Shown here: positions 17,074 through 26,616 of the stretch, piece by piece
Layout: every line of letters begins with the position of its first letter
Numbering within the stretch: position 1 is the stretch's first letter
Origin: Tenuifilum thalassicum
GTDB lineage: Bacteria; Bacteroidota; Bacteroidia; Bacteroidales; Tenuifilaceae
Assembly: GCF_013265555.1 (NCBI RefSeq)
Contig: NZ_CP041345.1
Coordinates: forward strand, 2,278,581-2,342,580
DNA length: 64,000 nucleotides
Direction of reading: 5' to 3'
Position numbers and translations under genes: made by a program
Notes under the pieces: generated by a model
Told to the model about the DNA's origin: nothing
What the model saw: the letters and a program-made list of their open reading frames with translations, nothing else
The model's database searches: none

Positions 17074-18144
17074 TTAAGCATTTTGCTTTTCAAATTCCTT
17101 CATGCAATCAACTAAAGCCTGAACACTTTCAATTGGTAGAGCATTGTATATTGAAGCACGGAAACCACCTACTGAACGGTGCCCTTTAATACCAACCATT
17201 CCAGCATTTTTTGCAAATTCTAAGAATTCAGCTTCCTTTTCCTTGTAATCAGGTTTCATTACGAAGCAAACATTCATTATTGAACGTGAGTCTTTCTCAG
17301 CTGTTCCAACAAACATCTTGCTGTTGTCAATAGCATTGTAAAGAAGTTCTGCTTTTTTCTTGTTTAGCTCGTTAATTTTCTCAACTCCACCAATGCCTTT
17401 TAACCATTTTAAAGTTTCACGCATGGTATAAATAGCACCGCAAGGAGGAGTGTTAAACATAGACCCCTTATCGATATGGGTTTTATAGTTAAGCATTGTA
17501 GGAATTTGGCGCTCAACCTTTCCTAGAATATCCTCGCGGATAATAACAAACGTAACACCAGCAGGACCAACATTCTTTTGAGCGCCACCATATATCAAGC
17601 CGTACTTCTTGATATCAACAGGGCGGCTCATAATATCGGAACTCATATCGGCAACAAGTGTTACAGGACAATCAATATCCTCCTTAATCTCAGTGCCGTA
17701 AATGGTATTGTTAGTTGTAATATGGAAATAATCGGCATCAGTAGGAATATTAAACCCTTTAGGGATATAAGAGTAATTTTTATCCGAAGATGAGGCAACA
17801 ACCTCAACCTCGCCAAAAAGTTTAGCTTCTTTTATTGCCTTTGAAGCCCAAGTTCCGGTATCGAGGTAAGCAGCCTTTTTTTGTAATAGGTTGTAGGGTA
17901 CCATGCAGAACTGAAGGCTAGCACCACCACCTAAAAACAGAATGTGATAGTTTTCAGGGATGTTAAGCAGTTCACGCCATAGGGCTTTGGTTTCTTCAAT
18001 AATTGCATCAAACTCCTTAGAGCGATGTGAAATGGTTAGAACTGATAAACCAGTACCATCGAGATCAACTACAGCTTTTGCTGTGTTTTCAAGTGCTACA
18101 TCAGGCAGTATACAAGGGCCTGCATTAAAATTATGTTTTTTCAT
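17074..18144 (-). CDS. serC: Phosphoserine aminotransferase
   Basis: Second step of serine synthesis; it also acts in PLP synthesis in some bacteria. 356 residues, typical for SerC. Family blocks are [73 protein letters not shown], and the PLP lysine in [21 protein letters not shown], ending [17 protein letters not shown]. It is first in the run serC-serA-(four-helix bundle)-DUF1015. No clean TAnnTTTG box upstream; TAACTTGG at 18164-18171 is a weak candidate. Confidence 0.95.
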   Translation of the reverse strand: MKKHNFNAGPCILPDVALENTAKAVVDLDGTGLSVLTISHRSKEFDAIIEETKALWRELLNIPENYHILFLGGGASLQFCMVPYNLLQKKAAYLDTGTWASKAIKEAKLFGEVEVVASSSDKNYSYIPKGFNIPTDADYFHITTNNTIYGTEIKEDIDCPVTLVADMSSDIMSRPVDIKKYGLIYGGAQKNVGPAGVTFVIIREDILGKVERQIPTMLNYKTHIDKGSMFNTPPCGAIYTMRETLKWLKGIGGVEKINELNKKKAELLYNAIDNSKMFVGTAEKDSRSIMNVCFVMKPDYKEKEAEFLEFAKNAGMVGIKGHRSVGGFRASIYNALPIESVQALVDCMKEFEKQNA

Positions 18145-18276
18145 AGTTTCGTGGTTTAAGTTTCCAAGTTAGAATATTATGGATTGTTCAAATTTCTTAG
18201 TTTTTTTCCAATTTTCCTAAATAGATGTTATCAAACAGAAAGTGTAAATCGCAATTTAACAAACGTTTGCAAAAAA

Positions 18277-18996
18277 CTATTTAGGTGAAATGGCTTTAAG
18301 CCTGTCGCCTACTAATACTGGTAAAACATCTGTCACGTCAGGGGTGAAACAATACCCAATAACATCATCAAGTCCCATTTTCTTCAACCTATGACGCTGA
18401 GCTACTTTTTCCAGATAATTAGCCAAATCGTCCTTGGCCAAGTTCCACAAATCCATTGAGGCATTAGCAGAATCGCAAATAGTAGAAAATTTATTGGTAC
18501 TAATTAGCGCTTTGGATAACGCTCCCGCAAACAGTGCATCCTCAAGGCTGAACTTCCCTTTCCACCCAGCACACATAATAAGAACATCGTGGGACTTGTC
18601 AACAAGATAGTTGATAACAGAAGAAATGTTAAGAAAAGAACCAATGATAACCTGATTTGCATCTTTACCCATGGTAATGGCATTGGTGCCATTTGTGGTA
18701 CTATATACAACAATTTTCCCGCCTATGGTTTCGGGTGTAAAATAGAAGGGAGAGTTTCCAAAGTCTGCAAAATCTAGTTTTTGGCCATTTCTTTCGGCAA
18801 CAACAAGATACCCCTTTTCTTTATAGGCACGTGCCTCCTCGATATTTCTTACAGGAATAATCTCTGTTACACCATTTTTAAACATTGTGCAAATCACTGA
18901 GGTGGCTCTAAGTATATCAGCCACAACAACTATTTTATTATCAATATCGTAATGGTTAAAAATTGTAGGTGAAAAGGCTACTTCAACTTGATTCAT
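18277..18996 (-). CDS. 2-phosphosulfolactate phosphatase (ComB family)
   Basis: 239 residues of the ComB family: VVVADILRATSVICTMFKNGVTEIIPV, YLVVAERNGQKLDFADFGNSPF, GGKIVVYSTTNGTNAI, VLIMCAGWKGKFSLEDALFAGAL. ComB removes phosphate from 2-phosphosulfolactate in coenzyme M synthesis in archaea. Bacterial copies without the rest of that pathway are common, and here their substrate is unproven, possibly sulfolactate-related. Mg-dependent, cytoplasmic. No other sulfolactate or CoM genes occur in the window. Confidence 0.88.
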   Translation of the reverse strand: MNQVEVAFSPTIFNHYDIDNKIVVVADILRATSVICTMFKNGVTEIIPVRNIEEARAYKEKGYLVVAERNGQKLDFADFGNSPFYFTPETIGGKIVVYSTTNGTNAITMGKDANQVIIGSFLNISSVINYLVDKSHDVLIMCAGWKGKFSLEDALFAGALSKALISTNKFSTICDSANASMDLWNLAKDDLANYLEKVAQRHRLKKMGLDDVIGYCFTPDVTDVLPVLVGDRLKAISPK

Positions 18997-19064
18997 TTTA
19001 TTCCCTTTAAATGACGAGTAATAACTATCTCTCCTGAAAATTAAATTTCGTAGAACTAGTAAGG

Positions 19065-19072
19065 CAAATTTA
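19065..19072 (-). promoter_or_regulatory. Possible promoter -7 box (TAAATTTG) for the comB-like gene
   Basis: TAAATTTG on the minus strand is formed by the tail of the gcvT terminator T run. It would give a 5' leader of about 60 nt. Confidence 0.4.
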
Positions 19073-19097
19073 AAAAAAGGGGGCGTAGCCCCCTTTC
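19072..19097 (-). terminator. Terminator of gcvT
   Basis: On the minus strand AAAGGGGGC and GCCCCCTTT arms with a 3-nt loop run into a seven-T tract just after the gcvT stop. Confidence 0.85.
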
Positions 19098-19100
19098 GGA

Positions 19101-20210
19101 TTACACCTCAGCCAAATGGAAAGGTGGTTTTACTATTTTAGCCTTTAGCTTTTTGTCTCGAATTCCGATAAAAATTTCTGTACCTTCTTTCCAGAATCCT
19201 TTTTTAACGTACCCCATACCAATGCCACGTTTACTTATAGGCGACATGGTGCCAGATGTTACCTCTCCAATCTCATTGCCATCAGCATCATAAATAAGAT
19301 AATGCTGACGAGGGATACCACGGTCAATCATCACAAAACCTTTTAAGCGACGCTCAGTTCCTTCGGTTTTATGTTTTTCCCAAATATCGCGACTGATAAA
19401 ATTCTTACCAGGAACAAATTTGGTAATCCATCCTAAGCCAGCTTCAATTGCAGAGGTTGTATCGTTTATATCATTTCCATAAAGGCAAAAACCAGACTCA
19501 AGACGAAGGGTATCGCGAGCACCTAACCCAATTGGTTTAATGCCAAACTCTGCGCCAGCCTCAAAAACTGCTTTCCAAAGTTTATCGGCATCCTCATTTG
19601 CGCAATAGATTTCACATCCACCTGCACCAGTATAACCAGTTGTAGAGAAAATCACCTCCTTGATACCTGCAAAAGGAATCTTTTTAAATGTGTAGTACTC
19701 CATATCTACAACATTCTCAGAGGTAAGTTTTTGCATAGCCTTTAAAGCCAAAGGTCCTTGAACAGCAAGCTGGGCAAACTCATCGGAGGCATTATAAAGT
19801 TCCTTGCCAGGAGTTAATCCAAACTTCTCACCTTGCTTGCATAACCAGTTCCAGTCCTTTTCAATATTTGCAGCGTTAACAACCAACAGGTATGTTTCTT
19901 CATTTATTCGATATACCAAGAGGTCATCAACAATACCTCCTTTATCGTTAGGAAAGCAGCTGTATTGTACCTTTCCATCGAATAATGCAGAAACATCGTT
20001 GCTTGTAACAGTTTGTAGAAAATCTAACGCTTTAGGTCCTTTTACCCATATCTCACCCATGTGAGAAACATCAAAAACACCTACTTTCTCACGAACAGTA
20101 ATATGCTCATCGTTAATACCAGTGTACTCAATGGGCATGTTGTACCCAGCGAATGGTGCCATACGGGCTCCTAGCTCTATATGGTACTTTGTGAAGGCTG
20201 TATTTTTCAT
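19101..20210 (-). CDS. gcvT: Aminomethyltransferase (glycine cleavage T protein)
   Basis: GcvT takes the aminomethyl group from lipoylated H protein, releases ammonia and makes methylene-tetrahydrofolate. 369 residues, usual length. Motifs are the N-terminal [30 protein letters not shown] with folate-binding Asp, [66 protein letters not shown], and the GMGYVKKGF end. Its position beside serine-synthesis genes fits one-carbon metabolism. The other gcv genes are not in the window. It has its own promoter candidate and terminator. Confidence 0.96.
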   Translation of the reverse strand: MKNTAFTKYHIELGARMAPFAGYNMPIEYTGINDEHITVREKVGVFDVSHMGEIWVKGPKALDFLQTVTSNDVSALFDGKVQYSCFPNDKGGIVDDLLVYRINEETYLLVVNAANIEKDWNWLCKQGEKFGLTPGKELYNASDEFAQLAVQGPLALKAMQKLTSENVVDMEYYTFKKIPFAGIKEVIFSTTGYTGAGGCEIYCANEDADKLWKAVFEAGAEFGIKPIGLGARDTLRLESGFCLYGNDINDTTSAIEAGLGWITKFVPGKNFISRDIWEKHKTEGTERRLKGFVMIDRGIPRQHYLIYDADGNEIGEVTSGTMSPISKRGIGMGYVKKGFWKEGTEIFIGIRDKKLKAKIVKPPFHLAEV

Positions 20211-20240
20211 TTACTTTACTTTTAATTGGTTTTGGATTTA

Positions 20241-20248
20241 CAAAACTA
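20241..20248 (-). promoter_or_regulatory. Promoter -7 box (TAGTTTTG) for gcvT
   Basis: Minus-strand TAGTTTTG matches TAnnTTTG and lies 30 nt before the gcvT start. Confidence 0.5.
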
Positions 20249-20332
20249 TTATTTTTATTTGTATGTTTAGTTCTAAAACGTTTTCTACTTAAAGATTAAC
20301 CTCTATGTTTTTCAACATATAGTTTTTTTTAC

Positions 20333-20340
20333 TAAATTTG
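20333..20340 (+). promoter_or_regulatory. Promoter -7 box (TAAATTTG) for the Hpt/STAS operon
   Basis: Exact TAnnTTTG match 29 nt before the Hpt start, preceded by a T-rich -33-like region near 20307-20312. Confidence 0.55.
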
Positions 20341-20369
20341 AAAACAAGGGTATTCATTAAACAATTAAA

Positions 20370-20732
20370 ATGGCAGTCAAAAATACTACTAACCACGTTA
20401 AACTCGAATTTTTAAAAGAGATTTCGGAAGGCAGCTCCGATTTAATGCGCGATTTAATTACCCTATTCACCACTCAAGTCCCGACATTTAGCAACCAAAT
20501 GGATGCTTATTTTAAAAATAATGACTACTGTAATCTTGCCAAATTAGCCCACAAGATTAAAAATTCAGTAGCAATGATGGGTATTGAAGAGTTAGTTTCT
20601 GATATGAAAAAACTTGAAAAAGTTTGCAACGAATCGCCCAATGCCGAAGTAATTAAAAATTATATCGACAAATTTAAAAGAATTGCTTCAGAAGCAACAA
20701 TTGAGTTGAACGACATACTCAAAGACCTATGA
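20370..20732 (+). CDS. Hpt domain phosphotransfer protein
   Basis: A 120-residue stand-alone histidine phosphotransfer domain. The phospho-accepting His is H61 in LAKLAHKIKNSVAMMGIEEL, matching the Hpt pattern HxxKNS/G. The rest is four helices. No kinase or output domain is attached, so it must relay phosphate between separate hybrid kinases and response regulators. The next gene, a STAS protein, starts 24 nt later in the same transcript, joining a phosphorelay and a partner-switching component. Confidence 0.88.
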   Translation: MAVKNTTNHVKLEFLKEISEGSSDLMRDLITLFTTQVPTFSNQMDAYFKNNDYCNLAKLAHKIKNSVAMMGIEELVSDMKKLEKVCNESPNAEVIKNYIDKFKRIASEATIELNDILKDL

Positions 20733-20756
20733 GAACAACCAAAAAAACTCAATCAT

Positions 20757-21089
20757 ATGATTAATGTTGAAAAGATAAATGATGCGCTTGTTATCTCGTT
20801 TACCGAGAATAGCAAGCTTAATGTAACCGTAACCCAAAAAATCAAATCAGAGGTTATCAATGTAATCACTCCTAACTCAAAGGTTGTGCTCAACCTTAAT
20901 GGAGTTAACTATATTGATAGCACTGGATTTGGAATGTTACTCTCAATTTTGCGTCATTGCAAAAACTCAGGCTCTAAACTTAAGATTTGCAATGTTAGCC
21001 CTGAAGTAATGGAACTTATAAAACTTTTACAACTCCAAACTGTTTTTGATATTAAAGATAGCGTTGACGACTGCATAAAAAGTTTTTAA
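20757..21089 (+). CDS. STAS-domain anti-sigma-factor antagonist
   Basis: 110 residues forming one STAS domain of the SpoIIAA/RsbV type. The regulatory serine is S55 in GVNYIDSTGFGMLLSILRHC; in this family it is phosphorylated by an RsbW/SpoIIAB-like kinase and dephosphorylated by a PP2C phosphatase. No kinase lies next to it. The window holds one RsbW-like ATPase at 36981-37394, a possible but unproven partner. Co-transcribed with the Hpt gene; a terminator follows. Confidence 0.88.
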   Translation: MINVEKINDALVISFTENSKLNVTVTQKIKSEVINVITPNSKVVLNLNGVNYIDSTGFGMLLSILRHCKNSGSKLKICNVSPEVMELIKLLQLQTVFDIKDSVDDCIKSF

Positions 21090-21108
21090 TGGCATAAAGC
21101 CTAGCAAA

Positions 21109-21138
21109 GAGCCACAAGAAATTGTGGCTCTTTTTTTT
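21109..21138 (+). terminator. Rho-independent terminator
   Basis: GAGCCACAA and TTGTGGCTC arms with a 4-nt loop followed by eight T. Confidence 0.9.
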
Positions 21139-21195
21139 ATAAACCTTTTGGATATCAGCACGTCAAAGTATAAAATCCAACCTAAACCAAAATTT

Positions 21196-23787
21196 ATGAA
21201 AAGAATAGTAAATGTTTTAGCGGCCATTTTATTGGGTTTTATAACATCGTATGCCCAAGAGATTACGCCTCCAGATCAACATTTTGGGTTTAAGCCAGGT
21301 GACGATAAGATGCTATTTAAGTATGAGAAGTTAATCGACTACCTAAAAAAAATTGAAGCACAAAGCAATATGGTAAAGGTAATCCCTATTGGTCAATCGG
21401 CCATGGGGAAAGCGCTTTACGTTGTGTTTGTTAGCGATAGCCAAAACATTGCTAGGCTCGATGAGCTAAAAGAGATAAATAAGCAGCTAGCAATTAACCC
21501 TAACCTATCTACTAATGAGGTTGATGAACTAGCAAGTAAAGGCAAAGCTTTTGTGTTGGCTACCCTATCAATGCATGCTACAGAAGTTGGGCCTTCGCAA
21601 GCGCTTCCAACAATCATTTACCAACTTATCACAAAAGAATCGCTAAAAAGCACACTTCACAACGTTGTATACATGGCAGTTCCAAGCCATAATCCCGATG
21701 GGATGGACATGGTAGTAGACTACTACAACAAATATAAAGGCACTAAGTACGAGGGAAGTTCCCTACCCTTCTTGTACCACAAATATGTAGGTCATGACAA
21801 CAACAGAGACTTTATCACTTTAACACAGCCAGAAACAAAAGCTATTTCAAGTCTAACCAGCCAGGAATGGTTTCCTCAAGTAATGGTTGAAAAACATCAA
21901 ATGGGCCTGACAGGACCAAGGTTCTTTGTGCCACCATACCACGATCCCATAGCCCAAAATATTGATGCAGAACTCTATGCATGGGTTAATCTATTTGGTC
22001 AAAACATGGTTAACGACCTAACCTCAAAAGGCCTTCAAGGAGTTAGCCAGCAGAATCTTTTTGACAATTATTGGCCTGGTTCAACAGAAACCTGCTTGTG
22101 GAAGAATGTAATTAGCATGTTAACCGAAGCTGCAAGTGTTAAAATTGCCACACCAGTCTACATAGAACCAACTGAGTTAAAGGGAACATCTAAAGGCCTT
22201 GCCGAGTACAAAAAAGGAACAAACCTATTATTGCCATGGCAAGGTGGATGGTGGAAACTATCAGACATAGTAAAGCTTGAGTTAGAGTCAACAATATCAA
22301 TGCTACAAACTGCAAGTAAGTATAAAGAACGAATACTTCGATTTCGCAATAATATTTGTAAAAAACAGATATTACTTGGTCAAACAACACCTCCTTTTAG
22401 TTACATATTACCTGCAAAACAAAAGGATCCAAGCGAGTTAGTTGCTCTCATAAACCTGCTTAGAGAACATGGAGTTCAAGTTTACCAGCTCAAACAAGAT
22501 ATTGAAATCCAAAATCGTTTATTTCATTCTGACGATATTGTTGTTCCATTAGCACAGCCTTTCAGAATGTTCATCAAGGAAGTCATGGAGGCACAAACTT
22601 TTCCAGAACGAAGGCTAGAAAAAAGTGGGGATATTATAAAACCATACGATATTACAAGTTGGTCGTTACCCCTGCATAAAGGTTTAACATGCTTTGCGTT
22701 GCAAACCAAAAGCATTGATAAGGAGTTATTAAATCCAATACCCTCGGACTTTTCATTTAACAGGAAAACATTACCAGAAAACGGAGTTGCAGTTCTACCT
22801 TCCACTATTAACCAATCATACCACTTGGTTTTTCAATGCTTAAAACAAGGCCTGCAAGTTGACAGGATAAATGAATCTGCACTGGTAAACAACCAAGAAA
22901 TACCTGCAGGAAGTTTCTTGGTTAAAGTGAACAATAAAACAAGAAGCATTCTTAAACAGGCAACCTTTGATGTAATGGTTATCCAAGGCAAACCTTCAAT
23001 TAAAAATATTACGATTGACAAGCTCCCTCGAATTGCATTACTTGAATCACAAGTTCAAAGCATGGATGCCGGATGGACAAAATACATACTTGACTCTTAT
23101 GGTGTGCCATTTACAACATTAAGCCCAGCCCAAATCGCTAAAAGCGATTTAACTTCCAAGTTTGATATTATTGTTATTCCGAATTCAAATGCAAGCCTGT
23201 TAAAAGATGGCAAATACAAATGGGATGGCGAATACTTCCCGCTCTACTACCCTCCAGAGTATACCAAAGGAATGGGGCAGAAGGGAGTGGAGAAACTTAT
23301 TAAATTTATTCAAAACGGCGGAACCGTAATTGCTTGGGAACAGGCAACAGAACTCTTTGAAGGAAATATTACAATAAACAATGGTGATAGCAAGGAAGAG
23401 TTTAAGTTTCCGTTTAACAACATCGCCAAAAAGTTAAAAAAATCAGGTTTTGAATGCACGGGATCATTGGTTAAACTTAAATTAAATCCTATCGCACCCT
23501 TTACATTTGGGTTAGAAGACGAAGTTGGAATTTTCATGCGAGACAAGTACATCTTTGAGACTAGCATCCCAACGCTCGATATGGACCGTAGAGTCATTGG
23601 ATATTTCTCTGGCAAGCCGAAGTTACTAAGTGGCTATTTAAAGGGCGAAGAACTTATTGAAAGAAAAACTGCTGCTATTTGGTTAAAGAAAGGGAACGGA
23701 CAAATAATACTCTTAGGCTTTAGCCCAATTTTTAGAGCATCGGTTCCATCGAACTACAAAATACTTTTTAATACCATTCTTCAATAA
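21196..23787 (+). CDS. Secreted M14 family zinc carboxypeptidase
   Basis: 863 residues from the ATG at 21196. The preceding in-frame GTG at 21124 lies in a terminator, and only the later start places the signal peptide (KRIVNVLAAILLGFITSYAQ) at the N terminus. The peptidase M14 fold covers about residues 25-350: zinc ligands in LSMHATEVGPSQ (HxxE), NPDGMDMV, HDNNRDF and the third ligand in VEKHQMG. The C-terminal half has a GATase1-like segment (IALLESQ... FDIIVIPN... GGTVIAWEQ). It is probably periplasmic or secreted and cleaves C-terminal residues or peptidoglycan peptides; substrate unknown. Confidence 0.88.
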   Translation: MKRIVNVLAAILLGFITSYAQEITPPDQHFGFKPGDDKMLFKYEKLIDYLKKIEAQSNMVKVIPIGQSAMGKALYVVFVSDSQNIARLDELKEINKQLAINPNLSTNEVDELASKGKAFVLATLSMHATEVGPSQALPTIIYQLITKESLKSTLHNVVYMAVPSHNPDGMDMVVDYYNKYKGTKYEGSSLPFLYHKYVGHDNNRDFITLTQPETKAISSLTSQEWFPQVMVEKHQMGLTGPRFFVPPYHDPIAQNIDAELYAWVNLFGQNMVNDLTSKGLQGVSQQNLFDNYWPGSTETCLWKNVISMLTEAASVKIATPVYIEPTELKGTSKGLAEYKKGTNLLLPWQGGWWKLSDIVKLELESTISMLQTASKYKERILRFRNNICKKQILLGQTTPPFSYILPAKQKDPSELVALINLLREHGVQVYQLKQDIEIQNRLFHSDDIVVPLAQPFRMFIKEVMEAQTFPERRLEKSGDIIKPYDITSWSLPLHKGLTCFALQTKSIDKELLNPIPSDFSFNRKTLPENGVAVLPSTINQSYHLVFQCLKQGLQVDRINESALVNNQEIPAGSFLVKVNNKTRSILKQATFDVMVIQGKPSIKNITIDKLPRIALLESQVQSMDAGWTKYILDSYGVPFTTLSPAQIAKSDLTSKFDIIVIPNSNASLLKDGKYKWDGEYFPLYYPPEYTKGMGQKGVEKLIKFIQNGGTVIAWEQATELFEGNITINNGDSKEEFKFPFNNIAKKLKKSGFECTGSLVKLKLNPIAPFTFGLEDEVGIFMRDKYIFETSIPTLDMDRRVIGYFSGKPKLLSGYLKGEELIERKTAAIWLKKGNGQIILLGFSPIFRASVPSNYKILFNTILQ

Positions 23788-23792
23788 TTTTA

Positions 23793-23815
23793 AGGGGTGC
23801 TTTTTTAGCACCCCT
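23793..23815. terminator. Hairpin between convergent genes
   Basis: AGGGGTGC and GCACCCCT arms with a T-rich 7-nt loop. Flanking T runs are modest on both strands; it likely ends both transcripts. Confidence 0.6.
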
Positions 23816-23821
23816 CTAAAT

Positions 23822-24952
23822 TTAAACCAACTTTTTCTGAAAAATCCGATACCGCTTATAAACTACACCACCCATTTTTTCCATCTCGGCACGCATTTTT
23901 TTGTTAGTCTCAAGTTCAAGATGGCTATCGATAGTTGTCATACCTGCCTTTCTTGCCTCATTTAGCATTTCGGCACCCATCCAAGTATCAAAGCCTAAAT
24001 TTCTATACTGCGGATGTATTGCACCAAGCAAAAGGCTTAACATTTTTGCTGATTTCATTGCTTTTAGGATATGAATAAACCCAAATGGGAAGAGGTGTCC
24101 CTTACTCTTTTGAATTCCTGGGCAGATATCAGGAACTCCAAGGATAAATGCTAATGGCTTATTATCCGAATTAACAATAATCTTAATAAAACGTGGATCA
24201 ATAAAGGTTAAATATTTTGCTGCTAATTCTTCCATCTCCTCTGGATCCATGGGATTAAATCCATAAATATCAACAAAAGTCTCATTTACCAGCGAAAGAA
24301 CAGGCTTAATAAAGGGTTTCAGTTCACTCCTTTTTGAGAAGTTGAGCATCTTAAAACTATTGGCTCTTCGCTTTACTCTTTCAAGAATCCGTAAATAAAA
24401 ATCAGGCAGCTCATCGGGTATAGGAACTTTATAAACAACTAAATCAATATCCTTTTCAAAACCGCTTTGGGTTACAAAATCAACCAAATACGGATAATTG
24501 CAATTTGAAGCCAGCACAATAGGCTGGTCGTAGCCCTCAATTAGCAATCCTTGGGGGTCCTTATCTGAGAATCCCATTGGCCCAATTAACCGTTCCATTC
24601 CTTTAGAATGTGCCCATTCTTCAACCTTTCGCAATAGAGCTTTTGCAACATCGAGATCCTTGTAAGTTTCTAAATTAAAGAATCGGGCAGTTTTTTCGTT
24701 ATGGATCTCATTATACCTATTATTGATAATGCCCATTATTCGCCCAACAGTTCTCCCATCTTTCCTGGCTAAAAACAGTATTGTGTCGGAATACGACATT
24801 GCCCTATTCTTTTTAGGATTATAAAAATCCCACTCGTCGGAATATATTGGAGGTACCCAGTTAGCATGGCCGCTGTGAATTTTGGCTGGAACGTAGATAA
24901 ACTCACGAAGCTGCCTTTTTGTTTTGACTTGTATAATCTGCATAAAAAACAA
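23822..24952 (-). CDS. GNAT/YghO-like acetyltransferase-fold protein
   Basis: 376 residues. The N-terminal part (MQIIQVKTKRQLREFIYVPAKIHSGHANWVPP) and the block ILFLARKDGRTVGRIMGIINNRYNE resemble GNAT-type acyltransferases. The C-terminal GAIHPQYRNLGFDTWMGAEMLNEARKAGMTTIDSHLELETNKKMRAEMEKMGG looks like a second acetyl-CoA-binding core, with the usual RxxGxG loop reduced to RNLGFDT. Members are often annotated as YghO-like or hypothetical. Substrate unknown; cytoplasmic. The start could also be the fourth codon (MQIIQV). Confidence 0.7.
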   Translation of the reverse strand: MFFMQIIQVKTKRQLREFIYVPAKIHSGHANWVPPIYSDEWDFYNPKKNRAMSYSDTILFLARKDGRTVGRIMGIINNRYNEIHNEKTARFFNLETYKDLDVAKALLRKVEEWAHSKGMERLIGPMGFSDKDPQGLLIEGYDQPIVLASNCNYPYLVDFVTQSGFEKDIDLVVYKVPIPDELPDFYLRILERVKRRANSFKMLNFSKRSELKPFIKPVLSLVNETFVDIYGFNPMDPEEMEELAAKYLTFIDPRFIKIIVNSDNKPLAFILGVPDICPGIQKSKGHLFPFGFIHILKAMKSAKMLSLLLGAIHPQYRNLGFDTWMGAEMLNEARKAGMTTIDSHLELETNKKMRAEMEKMGGVVYKRYRIFQKKLV

Positions 24953-24992
24953 AATTCAATTAGCAACTTTAACAATAATTCTTTACGGAAAC

Positions 24993-25020
24993 AAAAAAAG
25001 CGTGGAAATAATTCCACGCT
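24993..25020 (-). terminator. Terminator of the nhaD gene
   Basis: Minus strand: AGCGTGGAA and TTCCACGCT arms, 4-nt loop, then TTTTTTTGT. Confidence 0.85.
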
Positions 25021-25044
25021 AGAGAAATAAAAGGGTGATGTTGT

Positions 25045-26448
25045 CTAACCAAACATAAGGAAATATGTGGCAATACCGGCAAAGTAGCCTACCAAAGCAA
25101 GCAAGCTAATGCGTTTAGCATACCACATGAAATCGATTTTTTCAAGTCCCATTACAGCAACACCTGCTGCAGAACCTATAATAAGAATGCTACCACCTGT
25201 TCCAGCACAATAGGCAAGCAAGTTCCAGAAACTCCCATCAATTGCATAATTTGCTAGCTCACCAGTAGCCTGAGCCAAAGGTAAAGCCTCGTGCATTCCC
25301 ATTGCACCAGCAACCAGAGGAACATTATCAACGATAGAAGACAAAACGCCAATTAGGATATTTGGGGGATATGGGCTAGTAAAAGTTTTATCGAGCCACT
25401 CCGACAACAAGGTCAAATGGCCGGCGGTTTGAAGGGCATCTACAGCCATAAGAATTCCCAAAAAGAATAGAATTGTTGGAACATCAACATTTTTAATCAC
25501 CCTTGCCACTGTCCTTTTTTCCTTATCATCTAGATTTCGCTTACGATGGTACATCAACTCTGTAAATATCCAAAGTACCGAAAGTCCTAAGAGCATACCC
25601 ATGAATGGGGGCAAATGACTAATCAGCTTAAACACAGGGGTAAACAGCAGAGCCCCAACACCAAGTATAAAAATGATATGTCTTTCTCTACGAGTAGCTG
25701 GTGATGGCTGATGTACCTTTTCTGGATGATGTTTCTCCTTTGCAGGCATCTCGCCTTTAAGTTTAAACGAAAGGATAATGAGGGGAACAATCATACTCAC
25801 TAGGCTAGGGATAAAAAGTTTGGTAACAATGCTAGCCGTTGTAACATTTCCTTTTATCCACAACATAATTGTTGTAACATCGCCAATGGGCGACCAAGCC
25901 CCGCCAGCATTTGCAGCCAATACCACAACACCTGCAAACAACCAACGCTCATGTTTTTCATGAATTAACTTACGCAGCAATGCTACCATAACAATCGATG
26001 TTGTTAAGTTATCGAGAGCAGCAGACATAAAGAATGTAATGAAGGAGATAACCCACAAAAGCTTTACCTTATTACGAGTCTTAATCCTATTGGTTATGAT
26101 TTTAAACCCTCCATGCTGGTCGACAATTTCAACTATGGTCATTGCTCCCATCAGGAAGAAAAGTATCTCTGCAATTTCACCAAGAAACTCAACTACCTGG
26201 TTATCGGCCACATACTTAACATACTGCTCCCATTTTGGCAAGGAGAGCAGGTCGGGATGATTACTTAAAAACTCTGAGAAACGCCCGCCAATATCAAGTC
26301 CCAGAATACCACTAGCATCGAGCATGAGCATTGTCCACATGGCTACCCCAAGAAATAGTGCCGATGCTGTTTTGTTTACCTTTATGTTATGCTCAAGGGC
26401 TATCGCTGTATAACCCAAAACAAAAACAACAATCATCAATGAAAACAT
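25045..26448 (-). CDS. nhaD: NhaD-type sodium/proton antiporter
   Basis: 467 residues with about 12 hydrophobic spans. Family features are MFSLMIVVFVLGYTAIALEHNIKVNKTASAL at the N terminus, FFLMGAMTIVEIVDQHGGF, ITFFMSAALDNLTTSIVMV (with the DNLT motif of this ion-transporter superfamily), LAANAGGAWSPIGDVTTIMLW, LSSIVDNVPLVAGAM and AGTGGSILIIGSAAGVAVMG. NhaD exchanges Na+ or Li+ for protons at the inner membrane, which suits a marine or saline anaerobe. Monocistronic. Confidence 0.92.
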   Translation of the reverse strand: MFSLMIVVFVLGYTAIALEHNIKVNKTASALFLGVAMWTMLMLDASGILGLDIGGRFSEFLSNHPDLLSLPKWEQYVKYVADNQVVEFLGEIAEILFFLMGAMTIVEIVDQHGGFKIITNRIKTRNKVKLLWVISFITFFMSAALDNLTTSIVMVALLRKLIHEKHERWLFAGVVVLAANAGGAWSPIGDVTTIMLWIKGNVTTASIVTKLFIPSLVSMIVPLIILSFKLKGEMPAKEKHHPEKVHQPSPATRRERHIIFILGVGALLFTPVFKLISHLPPFMGMLLGLSVLWIFTELMYHRKRNLDDKEKRTVARVIKNVDVPTILFFLGILMAVDALQTAGHLTLLSEWLDKTFTSPYPPNILIGVLSSIVDNVPLVAGAMGMHEALPLAQATGELANYAIDGSFWNLLAYCAGTGGSILIIGSAAGVAVMGLEKIDFMWYAKRISLLALVGYFAGIATYFLMFG

Positions 26449-26572
26449 ACCTGAACAGTTTTTTAGTTTGGCTGCAAAAGAATAAAAGAATCCTCACATT
26501 AAAAAATCCAGATACTTATATTTTACAAAGATTCATCCTCGAAAGTGGTAATTCCTTTATACTACAAATAAA

Positions 26573-26595
26573 AGCCGCCTTTTAAAAAGGCGGCT
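26573..26595 (-). terminator. Terminator of the outer-membrane receptor gene
   Basis: AGCCGCCT and AGGCGGCT arms, T-rich on the minus-strand 3' side (TTTTATTTG). Confidence 0.7.
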
Positions 26596-26616
26596 AGAAT
26601 TCACATAACCAAAAAC

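Noticed and set aside
21124-21195. GTG start for the M14 peptidase
   Set aside because: It lies in the loop-proximal arm of a terminator and would bury the signal peptide.
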